A DNA stretch of 64,000 bases from JAHWKV01 sp040905365 (GTDB lineage: Bacteria; Actinomycetota; CADDZG01; JAHWKV01): the NCBI GenBank assembly GCA_040905365.1, contig JBBDRQ010000080.1:1-64000 (forward strand), in the 5' to 3' direction. Made by a program: the position numbers and the translations under genes. How positions within the stretch are numbered: position 1 is the first letter of the stretch; each line of letters begins with the position of its first letter. The notes under the pieces are model-generated. The model ran no database searches. It saw nothing but the letters and a program-made list of their open reading frames with translations, and was not told the origin of the DNA. Below are positions 62,586-64,000 of this stretch, one piece after another.

Positions 62586-63776
62586 ATGAAAAGAACCCTT
62601 GCATACATCGCCCGACGACCGGGTTCGTACATAGCGCCCGGAGTAGCCCTATTTCTGTTTGGTTCCTTGATGCTGGTATCACTCACGGCTTTCCGCCACA
62701 CCTCCGACAAACCGACAGCGACAGCCGATGATCCGGCCGATCGGCGGATAATCATCGTGGACAAAGTCGCCGACCACCTACCCACCCTGTTCCCCGCCGT
62801 TCGGGAGCTGCCCGGCGTAACCGCAACCGTAGAGTTCAAAAAAGGGACACGATGGTTGTCCTCATGGGTAGCCGACGGATACGGTCCGGCCACGCCGCCG
62901 ACCGGATACTTCGTTCCCGTCGACGTTGCCGCCGTCGACCCCAACTTTTACCGTGAGTTTCTGCCCGAGGGCGTCAAGCACCATGCCGACACGCTGGCCG
63001 GCGGCGGCGCCATTCTCTCGCAAACCTCCTCGGAGCTGCGCGGCATCCCCTCGTCGGGCGGCATCAGCTTCAATAACGGGACCGGGGTCGGGGTCGGGGG
63101 CGTGGTGGACGACAGCCTGACCCGCAACCACGAGATCCTGGTTTCGACCGAGGTCGGGGCACAGCTGGGCCTTGCACAGCAGTACCTGGTGGTTGCGGTC
63201 TCCCCCGAGGCCGACGCCGGGGCAATCGAAGCTCATATCGACGCGTCCGCACCCCCTGGGGCCGGGGTCCGGGTGCGCGGGTCCGCCGGCACGGGGCTCG
63301 AGCCGCTCAGTGCCCTGCTGAGTGTGGCCGAGCTAAAGCGTGAACTGGGCGAGTTCTCCGCCCGGCCTGCAGCCGGCAGGGCCATCCAGATCCACCAAGG
63401 CTGGATTGACAAAAACACTGTCGAGACCACCGTGCCCGTGCTCGCCGAACAGTTCCGGTGCCACAAGGTAGTGGTCCGCCAGGTTGAGGCGGCTATGGCC
63501 GAGATCCAAAATCGCGGCCTGGGTCATCTGGTCGACACAGGCGACTTCGGCGGATGCTTTACGGGCCGCTATATCAGCGCGGGCGGCGACTCCAATCTGT
63601 CGCGGCACTCCTGGGGAGCCGCCTTTGACCTCAACGTCCAAGGCAACCTGTACGGCCGGCAACCCACCATCGACCAGAGAATAGTTGAGATCATCGAGAG
63701 CTTTGGGTTCAGCTGGGGTGGGCATTGGGACAAACCCGACGGCATGCACTTCGAATTCATCAAAAGGCACCCCTAA
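62586..63776 (+). CDS. Membrane-anchored M15-type peptidase
   Basis: A 396-residue protein with one N-terminal helix (about 16-38), a large extracytosolic region of unknown fold, and a C-terminal peptidase M15 (VanY/DacB-like) domain. The zinc ligands are visible: SRHSWGAAFDLNV (His-x6-Asp) and DGMHFEF (His). Such enzymes cut peptidoglycan stem peptides. GAGGAGAGC precedes the ATG at five to six bases. It follows tRNA-Thr by about 118 bases. Confidence 0.83.
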   Translation: MKRTLAYIARRPGSYIAPGVALFLFGSLMLVSLTAFRHTSDKPTATADDPADRRIIIVDKVADHLPTLFPAVRELPGVTATVEFKKGTRWLSSWVADGYGPATPPTGYFVPVDVAAVDPNFYREFLPEGVKHHADTLAGGGAILSQTSSELRGIPSSGGISFNNGTGVGVGGVVDDSLTRNHEILVSTEVGAQLGLAQQYLVVAVSPEADAGAIEAHIDASAPPGAGVRVRGSAGTGLEPLSALLSVAELKRELGEFSARPAAGRAIQIHQGWIDKNTVETTVPVLAEQFRCHKVVVRQVEAAMAEIQNRGLGHLVDTGDFGGCFTGRYISAGGDSNLSRHSWGAAFDLNVQGNLYGRQPTIDQRIVEIIESFGFSWGGHWDKPDGMHFEFIKRHP

Positions 63777-63885
63777 GACAGCGCCGGCTCGACGGCACAC
63801 CGCCGGCCGAGAGAGCTGTGACCGATTCGTCGAATTCGTCTAGTGTCGACATTAACCAGTCGACTTCGGGGGACAACGCTAACCG

Positions 63886-64000
63886 GTGAACGAATGGATT
63901 CTTCTGGGCCTGGCCCTGCTTATGATCGCGGCCAACGCCCTGTTCGTCGCTGCGGAATTCTCGCTGGTCACCGTGGACAGGCCGCTCGTGGCCAAAGCTG
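63886..64000 (+). CDS. CNNM/hemolysin-family transporter, 3' truncated
   Basis: The GTG at 63886 opens a frame running to the window edge (38 codons). The product starts with a hydrophobic helix and reads AANALFVAAEFSLVTV, the signature opening of the CNNM (DUF21) membrane domain of CorC/TlyC-like magnesium or divalent-ion transporters. GGGGGA lies about 12 bases upstream. Only the first helix is visible. Confidence 0.8.
   Translation, partial: MNEWILLGLALLMIAANALFVAAEFSLVTVDRPLVAKA

Overview
The window is high-GC, densely packed bacterial chromosome. It most likely comes from an actinobacterium (Actinomycetota), perhaps an uncultured or deep-branching lineage. Pointers are a fused E2-E1 2-oxoglutarate dehydrogenase/decarboxylase (Kgd), a SepX/GlpR-like divisome protein near galU, a LytR_C plus DUF3263 pair, an F420-type nitroreductase, a protein O-mannosyltransferase, and lon and groEL without the usual Gram-negative neighbours. 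I see no prophage, insertion sequence, transposase, integrase or CRISPR array. The sequence reads as core genome with several unusual gene arrangements.

Layout. 1-5 kb: a 5'-truncated OafA-type acyltransferase, a two-gene set of tiny envelope proteins, a LysR regulator, a DUF1059 protein, a lipoprotein, a lone CpaB and an FmdB zinc ribbon. 5-11.6 kb: GAF-GGDEF cyclase, galU, moaC, pepA, the SepX/GlpR-like protein, a translin-family protein and tRNA-Ala(CGC). 11.6-18.3 kb: NAGPA-type glycosidase, methyltransferase, lytic transglycosylase lipoprotein, and a debranching-enzyme/GT4 pair. 18.3-29.7 kb: pntB-pntAB without pntAA, nitroreductase, sugar kinase, PMT, then DUF192-rsmI-abrB-metG-tatD, msrB and small membrane or stress proteins. 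29.8-42.8 kb: kgd, lon, sucrase-ferredoxin-like protein, 5'-3' exonuclease, glpX, glutamate dehydrogenase and an aminotransferase. 42.9-50.3 kb: a complete caa3 cytochrome oxidase operon (coxB-coxA-coxC-cox4-ctaG-cupredoxin-ctaAB fusion). 50.3-58 kb: polyprenyl synthase, a pyrE-like gene, groEL with a textbook CIRCE operator, DUF4395/thioredoxin, a MoaD/ThiS-type sulfur carrier with a threonine-synthase-like enzyme behind a SAM-I riboswitch, and an AI-2E permease. 58-64 kb: otsA/otsB, envelope lipoproteins, LytR_C/DUF3263, tRNA-Thr(TGT), an anchored M15 peptidase and the start of a CNNM/hemolysin-family protein.

How the genes fit together. GalU makes UDP-glucose, which OtsA/OtsB can use for trehalose; the GT4/debranching pair handles alpha-glucans. 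Kgd, glutamate dehydrogenase, the transhydrogenase remnant and the caa3 oxidase describe an aerobic heterotroph. The most interesting unit is at 55.0-56.7 kb. A methionine-pathway riboswitch (SAM-I with its own terminator) controls a threonine-synthase-like PLP enzyme that is translationally coupled to a C-terminal-GG sulfur carrier protein. This suggests the pair makes homocysteine from O-phosphohomoserine by a protein-thiocarboxylate route, not threonine. Other unusual points are a CtaA-CtaB protein ending in a COX2-like membrane hairpin, metG and pyrE-like genes whose conserved starts lack a canonical start codon, and a Bacillus-like rsmI-abrB-metG-tatD order.
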